The translations under genes were made by a program, and so were the position numbers. Positions 39,101 through 53,454 of a stretch of 64,000 nt of DNA are shown here, piece by piece. Within the stretch, counting starts at the first letter, position 1. The number at the start of each line of letters is the position of its first letter. Under the pieces are notes generated by a model. The model was not told the DNA's origin, did not search any database, and saw only the letters and a list, made by a program, of their open reading frames with translations. The DNA is taken from assembly GCA_013400155.1 (NCBI GenBank), contig VXBM01001095.1, forward strand, positions 50,102 through 114,101, given 5' to 3'. The DNA comes from Helopsaltes ochotensis (Eukaryota > Chordata > Aves > Passeriformes > Locustellidae).

Positions 39101-42100
39101 GGTAGACAGAAATGTGGTGAGAAAAGGTGGTAAAATTAATTTTGTGGCATTTTTGATTCCTGTTGACCGGAAGTGTAAACAGGGCACTTGTGATTCAGGG
39201 CAGCCTGTTATGCTGAACTAAACCATACATCTGAGCCCTAAGTGAGGATTAAAGCAGACAGCTATCAAAACCAGTGAGTTACTCCTGAGTTAGTCATTGC
39301 TTAGTCCAGTCATCAGACAGACATGACAGAAAAAGTCCTAAAGTAAGATTGAAAACTGGTGGCTCACTAGTTAACTAAAAGTATTTGGTGCTTATTTTCA
39401 GAGCCAGTTTAAATCCTCTCTGTAGGGCAGGGTAATTGTTTCATCAGAAATCAGAAACTTTTGAAATAAAATTATTCCATACTTAGAAGCCATAGCCTGA
39501 AAGGAATGAACATCCCATCATTCAGTCAGCTGTCTTCTGTGTTGCCAGTCTCCCTCTTCTTCCCCATCTCCCACCCTGAGTATAGATGAAACCTCAAGAG
39601 AAGCATTCAAATAAGGAACAGCTCTTGAGTGGTGGCTCATCCTCTCAGGAGTCTTTCAGAGAAAGCAGAACCAACAATTCAATAGGTTTTTGGAGGACAG
39701 AGTTTAGGCTCAGTTTAGGCTCAATCAGCTTTGGGGCTCAATTCCCCTGATACCACTACAAGTTATCATATACTACTGTATACACACACACTTTTTTTTT
39801 TTTTTTTACACACTCTACAATAATAATAATATGTTACTCCTCTGTGGGAATGCAAAGATAAAATGTGAAAGGAAAGATTATTTGAAGGATTTGAATTCTT
39901 TAACACATTTAGCTCTCAGTTTTGCAGGAGTTAGAAATGAACTTAGCAAACAGACGATAAATTCACAGCAACACTCAGTGTTTCAAGGCAGCAGGTATAT
40001 ATAAATGCAGGAAAACTGAAAATGCTGGTATGAATTGCATTTATATTGCAAATCTCGGGTGTTCACACTTTATGAGATAGTTTGCTGAGTTTAAAGACAA
40101 GACCCATATCCTTCCCCTCATTTTCAGTGATGTAATTGGTACTCCAACTGGGAGGGGCTCTCATTCTGATTATTATTACCTACCAACTCAGTATATCAAG
40201 TCTGCCTTTCAGTGCCTTCAAGACAACATTAATTTAGGAAATCTGTGCCTGAATTTCTAGGATTTTCTTAAATAACAGCTATTATATGTCTTCTCAACAC
40301 ACAACACCAAAAGTTTTTAAATCATTGTGGATTTATAAAGAATGGTAATCTTACATTCATCAGCATCTTAAACCATGTTTCACACACGGTGTAAAAACAA
40401 ATATCACATTTTTTCTTTTCAAACTGAGTTCAACAATTTGGTACAACCTGAGCAGAAGATCATAGTTTTATCCTCTCAGTAAAGTACAGCACAAAAGTGC
40501 TTGCTAACTTTATAGTGAAATTGAAGTCCATCAAAAAACTCGAGTCTATCCTAGGCCTGTATTTTCACATAAACTTCTTCATTCAGAAAGTCAGCTTGAA
40601 GTCACCCACCTTTACAAACTCAGTTTTACCAAAACCACTTTCCCCATATGTGAAGACTTCATTTATTCTGAGAGTGATTTCAATAGGAACCTGAGCAAAA
40701 GACTAAGAATTCAGAGCGATTTATATTTATGAGTAACTAGGCCAGGGTTCATAATACAGCAGTTCAGGAAATTCTGTTGGTGGTAATTTAGCCCCTTATA
40801 ACCATCTGGTTTTTATTTGATGACTGTAATGAGCTAGAGCCACCTTGGACCACTACCTACAGCAATACCATGTCTAAATTTAGTTATTTGATCTAACGGT
40901 TATTTATCTATCCTTATGAGTAATATATTCTTGGAAGTTTTCTGAGACAGATTTTTTAAGGTCTATAGCTGGTGGTGGGTGTTTTGGGAGAGTCCAGCAT
41001 GAGAAAGCAACAATAGAATCAGGTGTAATCTATTTGAGAACTGATCTAATTATATGTTTTCTCAAGTCTACCGAGGACGAAGGAGCTACTGCTGGTTAAG
41101 GTGTAAGTGTGGCAATTCAGTTACCTAGCTTATGGGCAACTTTGTCAGGGAAGCAGAAAACGCACTATAGATTCACTGTTACTCTCTCTTCCATTCCTCC
41201 ACTTCTATCCTCCTTGCTCTGGGCTAGTTACAACTAACAGAATGGATATTTTTTCCCTATATCTGGCATGGCATTATGAATACATAACTCCATCCATAAA
41301 CATGCAGATAAAAAGAAATGCATGCACTTTTGTGAAAAGCCTCTCCATGTAAACCGCTTCCTTTCCTTTCACTTGCCACTGAGTGCCTCCAGCACTGATT
41401 AATCTGATTACTCATAGAAGTTTGACATTACATTTTCTGTGGAACACTTTTCTCATCACTGAGAGCAAGACTTGCCCCTGTGTAACAAGGAGACAACCTG
41501 AATGGCACAACCTTGTACTTGTGAGGATGGACTGAGCCCCATTCTGATGCCCTGCTTGAATTCTCAGAGCTAGCAACTCTGAGAACTTAAAGGAAAAAGA
41601 GGCAAAAATAGGCATCTACTCTATTAAAAAAAAAAAAATCACCCTTTTTCCCTACTCCTATCAACATCAGAGCAAAGCAAAGATTAGAGTAAAAAATGCA
41701 TACCCATCACATGTTGTTCCATTTTCTTCTCAAGGTTGACAATAAAATTCAAATTACACTTCATCAGTTTTTTATCTACTTCCCAGGGAAGACACTACAG
41801 CCATTTCTGTGAAGGAAACTGAGGGAAAATACACTGTGTTGTTGTGCTGGGACATTATGGTGATGGGCTTTTCTGCTGACATTTACCCCATACTTTTGGA
41901 GGAGATACCTCAGCTCTGGAAAAAGAGTGCAGCTAACAACAGCCAATCAGTTGTTTCCGTAGCTGACATCTCTTCTTCCTCCAAACTTCTGTATGAAATT
42001 AGATCTCCTTAGATACTAGAACTAGTATGAATTTTGCCTTTTAGCCACTGGCACATTTTATGGCTCATGTACATCTGCCATGCAGCCAGACTGTGACCCA

Positions 42101-44642
42101 TGCTCAAGCTGAACCTTGTTGGCAGCTGAGACTGATGCCCACGTACTATCAGCTGCATGTGTCTGAATTAAAGTCATTATCTGCAAAGAGCTGCTCTCCT
42201 GAGAATCTCTCTCACATTTGTTACAACTGTGTTTATCACCCCACTGCATTGCTGACCTTCTGGATCTCAATCTTTCCCCAGCTGACATCTCTCAATGCTA
42301 GAGATGATTCGAAAGTACAGTATAGAAAGAAAAGCTTAACAGAAGTGAAGCCTCGCAGTGAAAAGACATATTTCAATAAAACAGTATCTATAGTAGTTTT
42401 CCATAATTACAAAATTGCATTATCATACCCATTTTATTTTTACTGGCAGTCTATCTTTTGTAAGTATAGGATTTATTAACAGTTTATATGTTCGTTGAAC
42501 TTAATTCAAATACTGAAACACACAGCTCCTTATCTGGAAAATTACCAAGTATAATGGGTAATGCTTCCAAAATTTATTCAGAGATTCAAGTTTTTAATAA
42601 TATCATGTTGACAAGAATAATCTAAAATAGATCCTGTCCCAATTTTAGATGTAATGTGAGAACTGAACAAAAAATTCACATCTATATGTCAATGTTAGTA
42701 AATATTTCTCTCAGCTAATACTTTAAGCTTTCTTGTGTTGAAGTTCAAATAGAATTCTCATTGCCTTCAAAAGTCTGGACACACCAGAAATAAGAGATAT
42801 ATCCAGCCTTGATCTCCTCAATTCCTAATGGGAATATATTAATTTGTCCAGCATGATTTCTGTCTGTACCTTTCTCTATGTACTGTTCAATAAAGTCTAA
42901 ATGTTATTAAAAACTAAAAATTTTCTTAAAGTGTTGAAAACGGCATCTCATCTTCTTTTCAAATATACCATTAGCTACACAACATAAATAGGGAAACAAA
43001 GAATAAAAAAGAAAAACTTTTTTTATTAAGCAATATGGGGAAGACCTACTTGTTATTTGCAAACATGAAAATTCCCCTTTCACATTATAACATGATGATG
43101 GACATAAGAACTTGTATTGAAAAAAATCAGGATTATTAGGTGTGAAATGTTTTTTTCACAGCAATTCTGATTAATCTTCTGCCTTTCACTACCTCAGATT
43201 CTCTCCTCTGAGTAATTGATATTTTTCAGAGCCTTTATTATCATGGCTGCAGGGGAACCACCATTATGTTTGTTCACAATATGAGAGAAATAATAACTTC
43301 TGGGTTTCAGACATACTATTCCAAAACAAAATTGGAATTTCCTCCTTTTTTTCAAACAGTGCCTTTCAACAGCATGCAAGTGAGGTGATCTGCTCTGTTA
43401 TGATGAAGCACTGTCCTTACCTGCCCCTTCTCCTCTGTCCTCATATTCCCTATCTGAGAGGCATTTCAATATCTCTAACTTCCAGAATCACCTTAAATCA
43501 CCCAAATTTTTAATTCTGAGAAACATGCAGGCATTCAGTTAATCTATTATTTAAACATTTAAAACCACAAGACTTTTCAACAGTGGAACAGCTTTACCTG
43601 AGGGCAAAGTTTCAAGCTTAAGGTATTTCCCTTTCAGATAGTGACATCCTTTTACAGGCACAAGAAAAAAAAGAAAAAGAATGCAAGAAAAAAAATAAAG
43701 GTCTTGTTTGGCTAGAGTCCCAGAAAAAAGATTTTGAGATACATGACTCATACCCATTGCAACAGAAGCTCTGAATGTCGTAAGCGCTGAAAGTACAAAT
43801 ACTTGAATCATGCGCAACCTGAAGAACCGCTCAAAATGGAAGCAGGGAGATTTTGGCTTCTTGAGAAAGCTGATGGAGATAAGAATTGGTGTTTCACTGA
43901 TTATGACAAACATGATCTTGAACAGCTACATCAGTAAAAGAGGAGCTGTGGTAAGCCTTTATTGTGTGTGACTGATCCTGCAACATCCAACTGAATGAGC
44001 TGTAGCTTCACCTGAAATACGGAAATGTGATCAGTGCACCAGGTGCCATCAGAAACTGTTGGGAGCAGTGGATTTTACTTTTGAGATATTTCAAAAATAT
44101 TTAGTCAAAGCAGATTGACAAATTCTTGCTCTAGAGATACATTTCCCAGAGAATATGGTTTAATCTTTAAACTCCTTTAAATCCCAAAGACCATTTGTTT
44201 CTCATAAAGGAAAAAAGTCTGATAAAACCCAGTGTTCATTTTTTATAATAACGCTGTTGATCATTTAACAGCTGAAACACTGAAGGTGAATTGGTCACTT
44301 CTGGTTTTCCCACCTTAGTGTTTGCTTCCTTCTGGAAAGTGTGGGAATAAGAGTAGGAGTGAAGAATTTAAGTTGCTTCAGTCCTTTGAAGAATACTTTT
44401 AAGCTATTAGTTTGAAAAATACTGCCCTAAAGGCTGAGACAGGTGTCAAAACCCTACACAGGCTGGCATGAAAACCTGTGCATTCTGTAACTCATTTTCT
44501 ACTCTTAGCAGCAGTGGTGGCTGTGAGCAGGTATGATCACCCTGCAGGAACCTTTCAGGGCTGGACTGACTCATCACCCTGCTCCACAAGACTGCTGGTG
44601 CTTGATATGTTGGAGCAACTCACCTCCAGGTGTCAACAAAAG
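36161..44642. other. unique sequence, no gene recognised
   Basis: About 8.5 kb of AT-rich single-copy-looking DNA. It contains a CA run joined to a 16-T tract (39782-39807), a TAA run just after it, and 12-A runs near 41626. The longest frames, 42060-42479 (+, 139 codons) and 43551-43913 (-, 120 codons), have no recognisable domain. Nothing supports a gene strongly. Confidence 0.5.
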
Positions 44643-44855
44643 NNNNNNNNNNNNNNNNNNNNNNNNNNNNNNNNNNNNNNNNNNNNNNNNNNNNNNNNNN
44701 NNNNNNNNNNNNNNNNNNNNNNNNNNNNNNNNNNNNNNNNNNNNNNNNNNNNNNNNNNNNNNNNNNNNNNNNNNNNNNNNNNNNNNNNNNNNNNNNNNNN
44801 NNNNNNNNNNNNNNNNNNNNNNNNNNNNNNNNNNNNNNNNNNNNNNNNNNNNNNN
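44643..44855. other. assembly gap, 213 N
   Basis: Run of 213 N between 'caacaaaag' and an AAAAG array. The sequence is unknown. All six overlapping frames through it are products of the N block. Confidence 0.99.
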
Positions 44856-44890
44856 AAAAGAAAAGAGAAAAAAAGAAAAGAAAAGAAAGA
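44856..44890 (+). repeat. (AAAAG)n microsatellite at gap edge
   Basis: Imperfect AAAAG/AAAG repeat of about 35 bases immediately after the gap. The base before the gap also ends in AAAAG, so the repeat probably spans the unsequenced interval. Confidence 0.9.
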
Positions 44891-47800
44891 ACTGGTGTGA
44901 ACATTTCTGACAAAACTGCTGTCCATATTTGTGCTGCATTATTAAACAATTAATGCTTTTGTGTGCAGCAGAAATGAATGGGAAATATTTGTACATGTAC
45001 ATTTTGCCACCTAGAATGTTGTTAGAGAAATTAAAAGAAACCTCTGTTCATAGACTCCTGCTGTTAAAGGTCATAAACTGATCAGATATTTGCCTTCAGT
45101 GAAAAAAAGAAACTAAAAAAAACCACAAACCCTGTTGCCAAAGAGTCTATAAGCAAAGCCAAAAAGCTTACCCTGTTTTGAGCTGAAGAAAAGTTTGGCA
45201 ACTGTTCAAAATGCAAAATATTTTGTTTCAATTCCCACCCAAAATAAAAATTATCATCTATGCAACATATTTAACTCCTTGACAGAAAGGTGGTGTGCAT
45301 TTAGCTGAATGCACAGTGACTTAGCTGTATAGCCCAAATTCAGCATTTTAATCTTAATGACTTCTATGGGGTCAAATATGCATCCAGCTCCATAGATTGC
45401 AGATGATTCCACATGACTTCAGGTCAAACTTCATGTCAATAAGGCCTAAATATACAAGACTTCTTTGGAGTAATTCAAAAGAACATATAGAAGGAGTTAG
45501 AGAGTGAGAAATCTGAATCTTTCAGCAGAGATTAAGCCTTCTTACAGAAAAGGTGAGGAACAGAAGAGTTTGGATAAGTAGCCCTGAATCCCTGTGACAT
45601 GCTGCTGAATGCTGCTTGAGGGTGATTTAGTGTAGTCTTACTAAAACACTTCAGGATGTTTGCATTTTTATTGACTACTTTGTTTTAATGTACAGTAATT
45701 TCAACCATGTTCTAATCTCTCAATTTCATCATATATTTGCGAGCACTCTCTGTTCAAGTGGCTCCATTATGGAGCTGAAGTCTTGTTGACAGGCCCTTGA
45801 AATCCTTTTAATTATCAAATTCTCATCAAATATTCCTTACATTCACAACAGTTAATATAATCAACACATTGAACCTAATTTTCCTTCAATTCAATGTAGA
45901 AATAAGAATCTACTTGTGCAAATGGCACAGATCTTTCTGCTTCAGATCATAACACTATGTCATTTCATCATGAAAGACAAAATAAAGTGTAATTGTGGCA
46001 TGCAGACTGTTTAGAATTAGGCACGTATGCTTAGTAGTAGGCTTCAGAGTAGGGTAAAATTCAGTTTTAAACACTAGAGCAAGAACAATTTTCATGATAT
46101 TGTTATAAAGTCCAGCCTTTGGGCAGCACTAGCAGCATTGTATCCCACTGCCCATTTGAGCAGTCAGCTCTCCACACACCCCAGTAAAAGAGAGCCCATT
46201 CACCAGGGCATGATTTTTCCCCACCAGAAGAAAGCTAAGCAAGCAGTGGCAAGCAGATGAGAGGAACAAGAGAGAAGAAACTGGTCACTTTCCAGCTCTC
46301 CCCAGTCAGTGGTGCTGATTATTTCAGCTACACTGGCACAGGCAGTCGGCAAAGCTCCCAGGGTACCAGAGCTGGTTCACTGTCTGTGCCCTGAACCTCT
46401 GTGTCACCTCTGACTCCTGTCCTGGCCCCACACCCCTTCACCATCACCCAGGCAGCACGTGCTGCAGCTGAGGTGGGATAAAGCGGCACAAGCTTGAGAA
46501 GCACAGAGCCCCAGGATGTGTGTTCCCAGTAATGGGAAAGCAGCTTGTGCCATTGCTAGTGCTGCTCCTGTTACCTCCATTCATGCGGCAGAGCTGGCTG
46601 AGCCTGTGCTGACATTCCATGTACAAATGCTGGATGCACTTCAGAAACAATCTCTGGGTATTTATGATATGGCCATCACTACCATACCGCAAGTAGTCAT
46701 AAAATTCTGCAGAACTTGAAGAATTGCTTATGCAAGAGTGAGAAATAGTTTGATTCTTCCTGACTCAATAAGGTATTCATATCCCAGGGAACAACAATGT
46801 ACATAATAGGAATTCCATTGCTGTAAACTTTAATGGGGAAAAGAGACCATAATTTGGCATTGGAAGATTTTATAAAGGGCTGTATGGCATTTTTCACACT
46901 GAAAACCTCAACCTATTAGAATACACCTTTTCAAAAAAGTATGCTTTAACTTAACTTTATGCTACCTGACCTGACAAAGGACTGCATGGGTGTGCTCTGC
47001 AGCTTGTGCTATTTGAGAGTTCACACAGCTGAATGACTGGTTATTATGGCCCCTTTCCCAAAAATTATTAATCCACTCTCAACACTTCATAACATATAAA
47101 TTGCTTGAGTTCAAAAAGAGAATTCTATTATTTCACTGGAGTTTATTGTGATGAAGTTAAAAAACCTACAGTGCAAAAAGTTTTTATTCAGCATACTGTC
47201 CTGGATAAAAAGCTAATGTAACTCTCACCCTTTGAATACTGGGAAAAAAATGGCAATTTTGATTACGTTTTTAATGTGACAAATTGGAAATTCCAAGAAG
47301 AGGTGCCACTTATTCTGGAGAATAGTTTCTGGGAAGTAAAAGAATTCAAATGGAAAAAGCTTGGGAGACTTTCAATCAGCCATGCCATGTGGTTCTGTCT
47401 CTCAAGCTCTTACACCCACACACACTTTCGATGCACATAATTGCATTTTCCAAAAGACTAGTGATTTCCATCACTCAATTTCAAACGCAGGCCAATGGGT
47501 TTTTTCCTTTAGGTACAAGTGGATTTTTTTGTTTTGAGACACAGAACTCATGGAGTTTTATGTTTCTGCATGTAACACACATACAGTATTAGATTTTGTC
47601 ATAAAGCCAAACATTTAACAAATGTGGGGGTTTACTAATCTGGGAGAGAAGTCTGTCAGTCTTAAACTATGTAGTTATATCTAGTGGGGCTCCTGATGGA
47701 CCACTGTCACTGTAATATCTCAGTGCATGTAATCAGAAATAACTAAATATTTCTCACGGCCTAATTCTTCTTTTCCTATTACTGAGAAGAATATATACTT

Positions 47801-50189
47801 TGTTGTAGGAAGTTTTTTTAAAAAAATTTATAAAGAGTGTCTGTAAGAGGGAAGAATATTACAAAAATGTCCTTTGTTTTAATCACTTCTATGTTCAATG
47901 ACATTTTCTATGAGAATTTGTAGATCAGATCTATATACTCAATAAGAATCTATAGAACAGAGCAGCCCCAGGACAAATCATCTTCCATACATGTTTCCCT
48001 ACTGCTGATCCACAAAATATTTTCCAATTGCTTTAAAGTCAGAGAAATCAAATACCAAGAAAATTATTGTAGAACATATGTAGTTAAAAGGCTCTTCTTT
48101 TAAAAAATTATTTCTGTTTGCATGAGTCTCCACTAAGTTTTTCCTAAGGGATTTTCATTTGGGACCTTCACAGGCTATAGGACCACCTGGATTTGACTCT
48201 AAGCTGAAGCTCATAAAAGACATTTCTGCTTTGGTGCAGATGTAGCTTTTCCCATTTGATTGGGATAAAAAGCTGGGATAGATACACCAAGCCAAAGAGA
48301 AGTGCAAAGAATAGCCTGGAAGGTCTGCAGCACACTTACCCTCACCAGGTATCCAAGAACACCCGCTTGGCTTTTTACCATCTCCCCAAGGTGTTTGTAC
48401 AGTACACTTAAAGCATGCATCTTTTTGTATGTATGGCATAGTATTCTAAATTCTCTGCCAGACTAAATCTTAGAATGAGAAAGGCTTTACTTCACCCTTC
48501 CCCTACCAAAATAAATATAGCCCCTCATTAGGAAATATATTGGAAGTGCAGTTATGAAAGCCGTGAGTTTGCCAGACAATTCCACATTTTCTTCAATAAT
48601 ACTCAGGTAAGTTCAGTTTCCATACTTCTCTTCACATGAAGTACTATTAGCTTCACTGAGATAAATAGCTATAGGTATGAAATAGATTCTGTTCATTACG
48701 CCCCTATGTGTAAATACACAGACTAGAGTTAAATTCAAATCTAAATTATTTAATTCCAAATCCTAAATGCCTACACGCAAACAATATTCAAAATATATGC
48801 TACAGATATTTAGCTGCTGAAAATCACCACAATAGTCAAATTATCAAATTAGGAGTAAGAGATTGCTATGGCAACAGGACACTTTACCTAAGTTAATGCT
48901 GGCTGCCTCTCAGCAGAGCTCATTAGCCTTGATGGACTTCTTGGCTAACAGAGTTACACAGCAGCTGGTACCCAGGCTAATTTGTTTAGAGCTGGTTTGA
49001 GTAACTGCACCATACATACTCTTTCAATGTAAACTTATCATACAATGAACATTTCAATTCAATTTATGAGGAAAATTCCTTGGCTTGTGCATCCAAAATG
49101 TCAGATTATCCCATTAGAAGAGATATTTTCTCTTTCATTGAGAAAGGTTTAAAGTTCTTCAAAGACAAAGGGCATATTTTAAAATCAGTTTGTATTATAA
49201 GTTTTGGAGAGGTTTTGGATGATGCCATCATTGGACTTTTTATTTTCCACTGTTGTACATCTTTTACAGTAAATTATGCAAAGTGGAAGTAGTATGTTAC
49301 AACTCTAACATGGAAAGATTTGATTTTCCTTGCTGAAAACGACTGGCAGAGAGGTAGGGAGAAAAATACAGGGATATGTAGCCCTCTCAGTGGTCCAATT
49401 TATACTTGGAATGACATTCAGAAATCTTAAGAGATTGAGAATATTAGCTAGAGCTGGGCAGAACACATTTCTCATGTTGCTCTACTGGCTCTGCTCCCAT
49501 AAATCCATGTCATGGCAGCATCAAGCATTTCTGCAGGAGATGAATATTTGTTCTGGTAATGTATTTAGGAGAAAAACGCACACTTAGGACTATAGCAGGT
49601 AGTCACAATTGTGTTGATTGCATATACAGTAGGATCAGGATTTCTGAAACCTAGCCATTAGAGGCTTAGCATTATTCCCTGCATTTCCTACCAGATAGGA
49701 TGGTTTTGCAAAATTCAGCCAAATAAGAGGCTGTAGCAAGGCAATGTTGTGTGTAAGAACTAACAACAGAGGCTTGGTCCTCAAGCTCAGATGAGACCCT
49801 GATGTAACTAAGTTATCCCAATTACATTTTTAGTGCTGGGCTGGGCTAGACTGGCCCTTACTCTAAAATATAGTATGTTAAAGCTTCTCCTGATTCATGC
49901 CTATGCTGATCTCCAATGTTTTTCCTGGAGGTAGCATTTGCCAGATAAGCCTCATTTTCAAGTCCAGGTCAAGAAAGGGAGAGAGAAGGCAAGGACCAAA
50001 TGGAATATTAAGCAATGTCTAGGAGATAACAAGCAAAATGCAACAGAGAATAAAAGTATCATGATCAATTTCTGTATGAGAGATGCTGCTTTTTTTTTCT
50101 CTCATCCCTTTTCCCTTCTTTAGTGTTTCTTGTCAGTGTGAAGTTTATAGGCAAGTATGAAAAGCAGTACAGACATAAAAACACAGAAC
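44891..50189. other. unique sequence, no gene recognised
   Basis: Over 5 kb of AT-rich unique DNA with a GC-richer interval near 46330-46620. Frames are at most 94 codons and lack motifs. No named repeat or RNA gene is recognised. Confidence 0.5.
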
Positions 50190-50730
50190 AGAGTGGCATG
50201 AAGTCTAGATGGCCTGCAATGAGCAGTGCTAGTTACAACCCAAAGGACATACTGAATCCAAAGCTATTTACTGTCTTCATTAAGGATCTGGATGGTGAAG
50301 CAGTGTGGGGAGTGAGTACACTCAGCAAGCCAGCTGATTACCCAAAACTGGGAAGGGTGGCTGATCCACTAGAGAGTTGTGCTGCCATGCAGGGGGACCT
50401 TATCATCCAAGAGAAATGGGCTGACAGGAACCTCCTGAAGTTCAACCAGGGGAAGAGCAAATTCCTGCCCTGGGCAGGAACAGCCCTCATGCTGGGCACA
50501 GCCCACCTGGAAAGCAGTTGGCAGAAAAGGACCTGGGATGTTCTGGTGGAGACCAAGGAGAACACAAGCAATGAGCCTTGTTGCAAGAAAGGTTAATGGT
50601 GCTCTGGACATCATTAGGCAAAGTTAAGGGACTGATCCTTCCCCTCTACTCATCACAGGTGAGGGCACACCTGAAGTGCCATCAGGAATCCAAAACATAG
50701 GGAGCAGAAAATCTGAAATGAGAGAAGCCA
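50190..50730 (+). pseudogene. CR1 LINE ORF2 relic (C-terminal half of reverse transcriptase)
   Basis: CR1 ORF2 encodes the endonuclease/reverse transcriptase that copies the element's RNA into the genome. A 157-codon frame (50123-50596, +) keeps the spacing of the RT palm-to-thumb part. It has a 'FTVFIKDLDG' stretch, then 'STLSKPADYPKLGRVADP', where an active CR1 has K-F-A-D-D-T-K-L-G-G, so the second catalytic Asp of the A-D-D box is Tyr here. This is followed by 'ESCAAMQGDL', 'WADRNLLKFNQGKSKFLP', 'HLESSWQKRTWDVLVE' and 'NEPCCKKG'. Beyond the stop the homology continues in another frame ('cttcccctctactcatcaca', 'gggcacacctgaagtgcc'). The 5' half, the 3' tail and the catalytic residues are lost, so it is non-functional. 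The ATG of the frame at 50123 lies in unrelated sequence. The match is from memory of the family pattern; edges are approximate. Confidence 0.88.
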
Positions 50731-53454
50731 AATATTCGCCAAGTTTAGGTCAGTAGGATTACCTTGACTCTTTCTACCCATTAAGCTCCCTTCTCAAAAC
50801 TATCCCTTTCTGCAAAAGCTATGAGGATTAAAAAACGGTATTCACTCCCTTTTAGAGCCTACAAACAAAGCACTAACGTAAGAATTAACAGAGCTGGTTT
50901 CTTTTCCACATACTGCTGTATTGCATGACCTTGAAAGACTAGATTGGTGTATTTCCCTGTTTCTTTGTTCACCTAAATTATAGGGATAACACTCCTGACT
51001 GTATCGTAGTGGGGATTTACTGATAAAAAATACTGTGTGGACTCTGTCCTTACATGTCTTCCAAAACAAGACACTTTACTGGCTCAATGTAAATATGTCA
51101 TGTATAATAGTCTTCCTGCTTGTACCAACCAGGTCCATTTCTTTTAGTTATCCCAGATAACTGGATGTGGAAACATCTGAAGCACATATGGACACAATTT
51201 TCTGCCCCTCTAGAGTGGAGGCAGAAAGTGAAGAGCAGTGATGAACACGGTCTTGAAGACATTGTGATCCTATAAATTTGGGGAAGAGAATGAGTTTGAC
51301 TGCTGTGGTCTGTGTGAGATACCTTTTAGACCTAAATTTTGCCCTGACTCATTACTGTAATATGTAATTTTAGTGTTCTGCAATTGCTGCTGGTGTCCTG
51401 TATCATAGTTACTTGGCTGCAAACAGGTCTCTGTTTAGACTTAATGAGGCACTAATTTGTCTGCTGTAGCTCCAAGAGACACATCTCTGGTCATTTAATG
51501 GGGAAGTTGCTGTGAGGTTGCTAGCTCTCCCATTCTCTTCTTCCCTGAAAACACCTTGGCTGTCTCCAGCATCATTTATCAGACTTTTTCCATGAGCCTC
51601 ATTTATAATTTCAGAGCAAATAAGATTTTTAAAATCCTTCTTAGTCCTTGCAACTGCCACATGGTGCCTTTTTACCATATGAGAAATTAATTCTTTTCCT
51701 TGAGTGGAGCATGTAGAACTTTCCCTCTTACAGCACCTTCTGGTTTCACTCTCTCATACATGCTAACTTTCCAGCCTGACAATAGGAAAGCAGAGAAAAG
51801 TCATTATTCAGCATCTCCAAATCTCTAGATGTAAGAAGAGCACTCCTGTGAACTTGGTACACTGTATGGTTGAATCTGACCCATGTTTCTTAAACCATAA
51901 GCCATCTGTTCTTGAGCCATCTGGATTTGCTTTGATTCCTGATGGGCAGATAGATAATTGCTAAAAGGAAGCATGTGTTAAAACAGAGAAAAATAAATGT
52001 CAACAGTGTGGAACTTTAAACAGAGAGATTAAATCTAAGACACTGGAGACTGCAAGGTTCCTCCTTTTCCTGGATAATGAGGAAACTTTATAATTTTTCA
52101 GAGACAGGTCTTTTCACAATTAAAAAACTGAAGCACCCTACACAAAGTGTTCCTCTTAACAATTTCCAATAACAGCCATTTTTCAGCACAACAGTATGAC
52201 CATCTATCTTTATTACAGCAAAAACTGACAAGGCAAACATACATCAGTGGCCCTCTGACCTTTTTACCATGTCACTAATAAGGAAGTGAATTGATGTCAG
52301 TCTTTCTGCAAATTGAATGGTTTTTTTCCTTACCATACATTCAGTAAAAACAGGTTTGATTTTTATCCTGCAGAAATGTACATATTAGTTAATCAAGCCC
52401 CAAACAGCACCCAGACCTCAAAACCTCTGAGATTTGTGACCTTTTAAATGTGAAACACAGTGTCTGTAAGACAGGTGCATCTTTAAACACAGTCTTCCTG
52501 TGTGGTATTTTAGAGGCTATAAGACCCCAATTGTGCTTTGCCACCAGGACACTGAAGCAAATTGCAAAAGATGGTCAGGGTTACTTCACAGTAGTCTTTG
52601 ATTCAACAACAAAGAAGAACTTACTGAGCACTGTTGGTGAAAAAAATGCTTTATTTGCATCTGGATATACCAAATAAATTATATTATGCAGACAGCATCC
52701 CGAGCAATGGCAAGAAAAAGGGCTGTAAACCTCAAACCTGTAACCTGTACACAGCCAGATATTTGTCCCTCACAACCAGTCACTGCAGGTCAGTGCCTAT
52801 GTGAAATATCTCAATGTCCCTTTGACAAGGAGTGCCTCATGAGCCACGCACCATAAACAACTAAATGGCTGCAAAGAGAAGCTGGTACAACTTTAAAGTG
52901 GGAACCTTCTGTTTTTCAAACAGACACTTCTGTTTCATAAATCACACATCTGGAATTACCAAAATAGTTAAAAAGTAGGATTTGGATTGTAAACCAAGGC
53001 TCTACTAAGTTGCAGTGTCCTGGCGTGGCTTTCCCAGAATCTTTGTCCTCATGCCATGTAATGTTTTTATTGATGACTCAGTGTGAAAGTGCTACTGATA
53101 AAGCTTGTGGGTGTACAGATACCAGAGGAATTTCAAATGAAGCAGGGAATACATTATGTACAAGAAGCTGGTTAAAAAAAACCAGACGGTGAAGGCAAAA
53201 TCTGTGCAATTTAAAATGGTTTAATGCAGAAACAGGACAAGAAGCCAGATGTCATCCTTATAGAAGAGCAAACTTGGTCTTTGAAAATGATAATTCTGAA
53301 ATCAATTAGCAAACCATAGTGAATAATCTGTTGAATATGAGCTACAGTAAAATTTTGTAGCCAAGAGGGATAACAGACTGGGGAAAGTCTATCATCTGCA
53401 AAATTGGCACTAGAATACAGTCCAGTGACAGCATCCATATTTTGACAAAGAATC
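50731..53454. other. unique sequence, nothing recognised
   Basis: AT-rich unique DNA between two CR1-family relics. Open frames are 60-89 codons and lack motifs. Confidence 0.5.

Noticed and set aside
42060..42479. 139-codon frame on + as a gene
   Set aside because: No recognisable domain, an overlapping antisense frame, and composition like the flanking non-coding DNA. Expected by chance in 64 kb.
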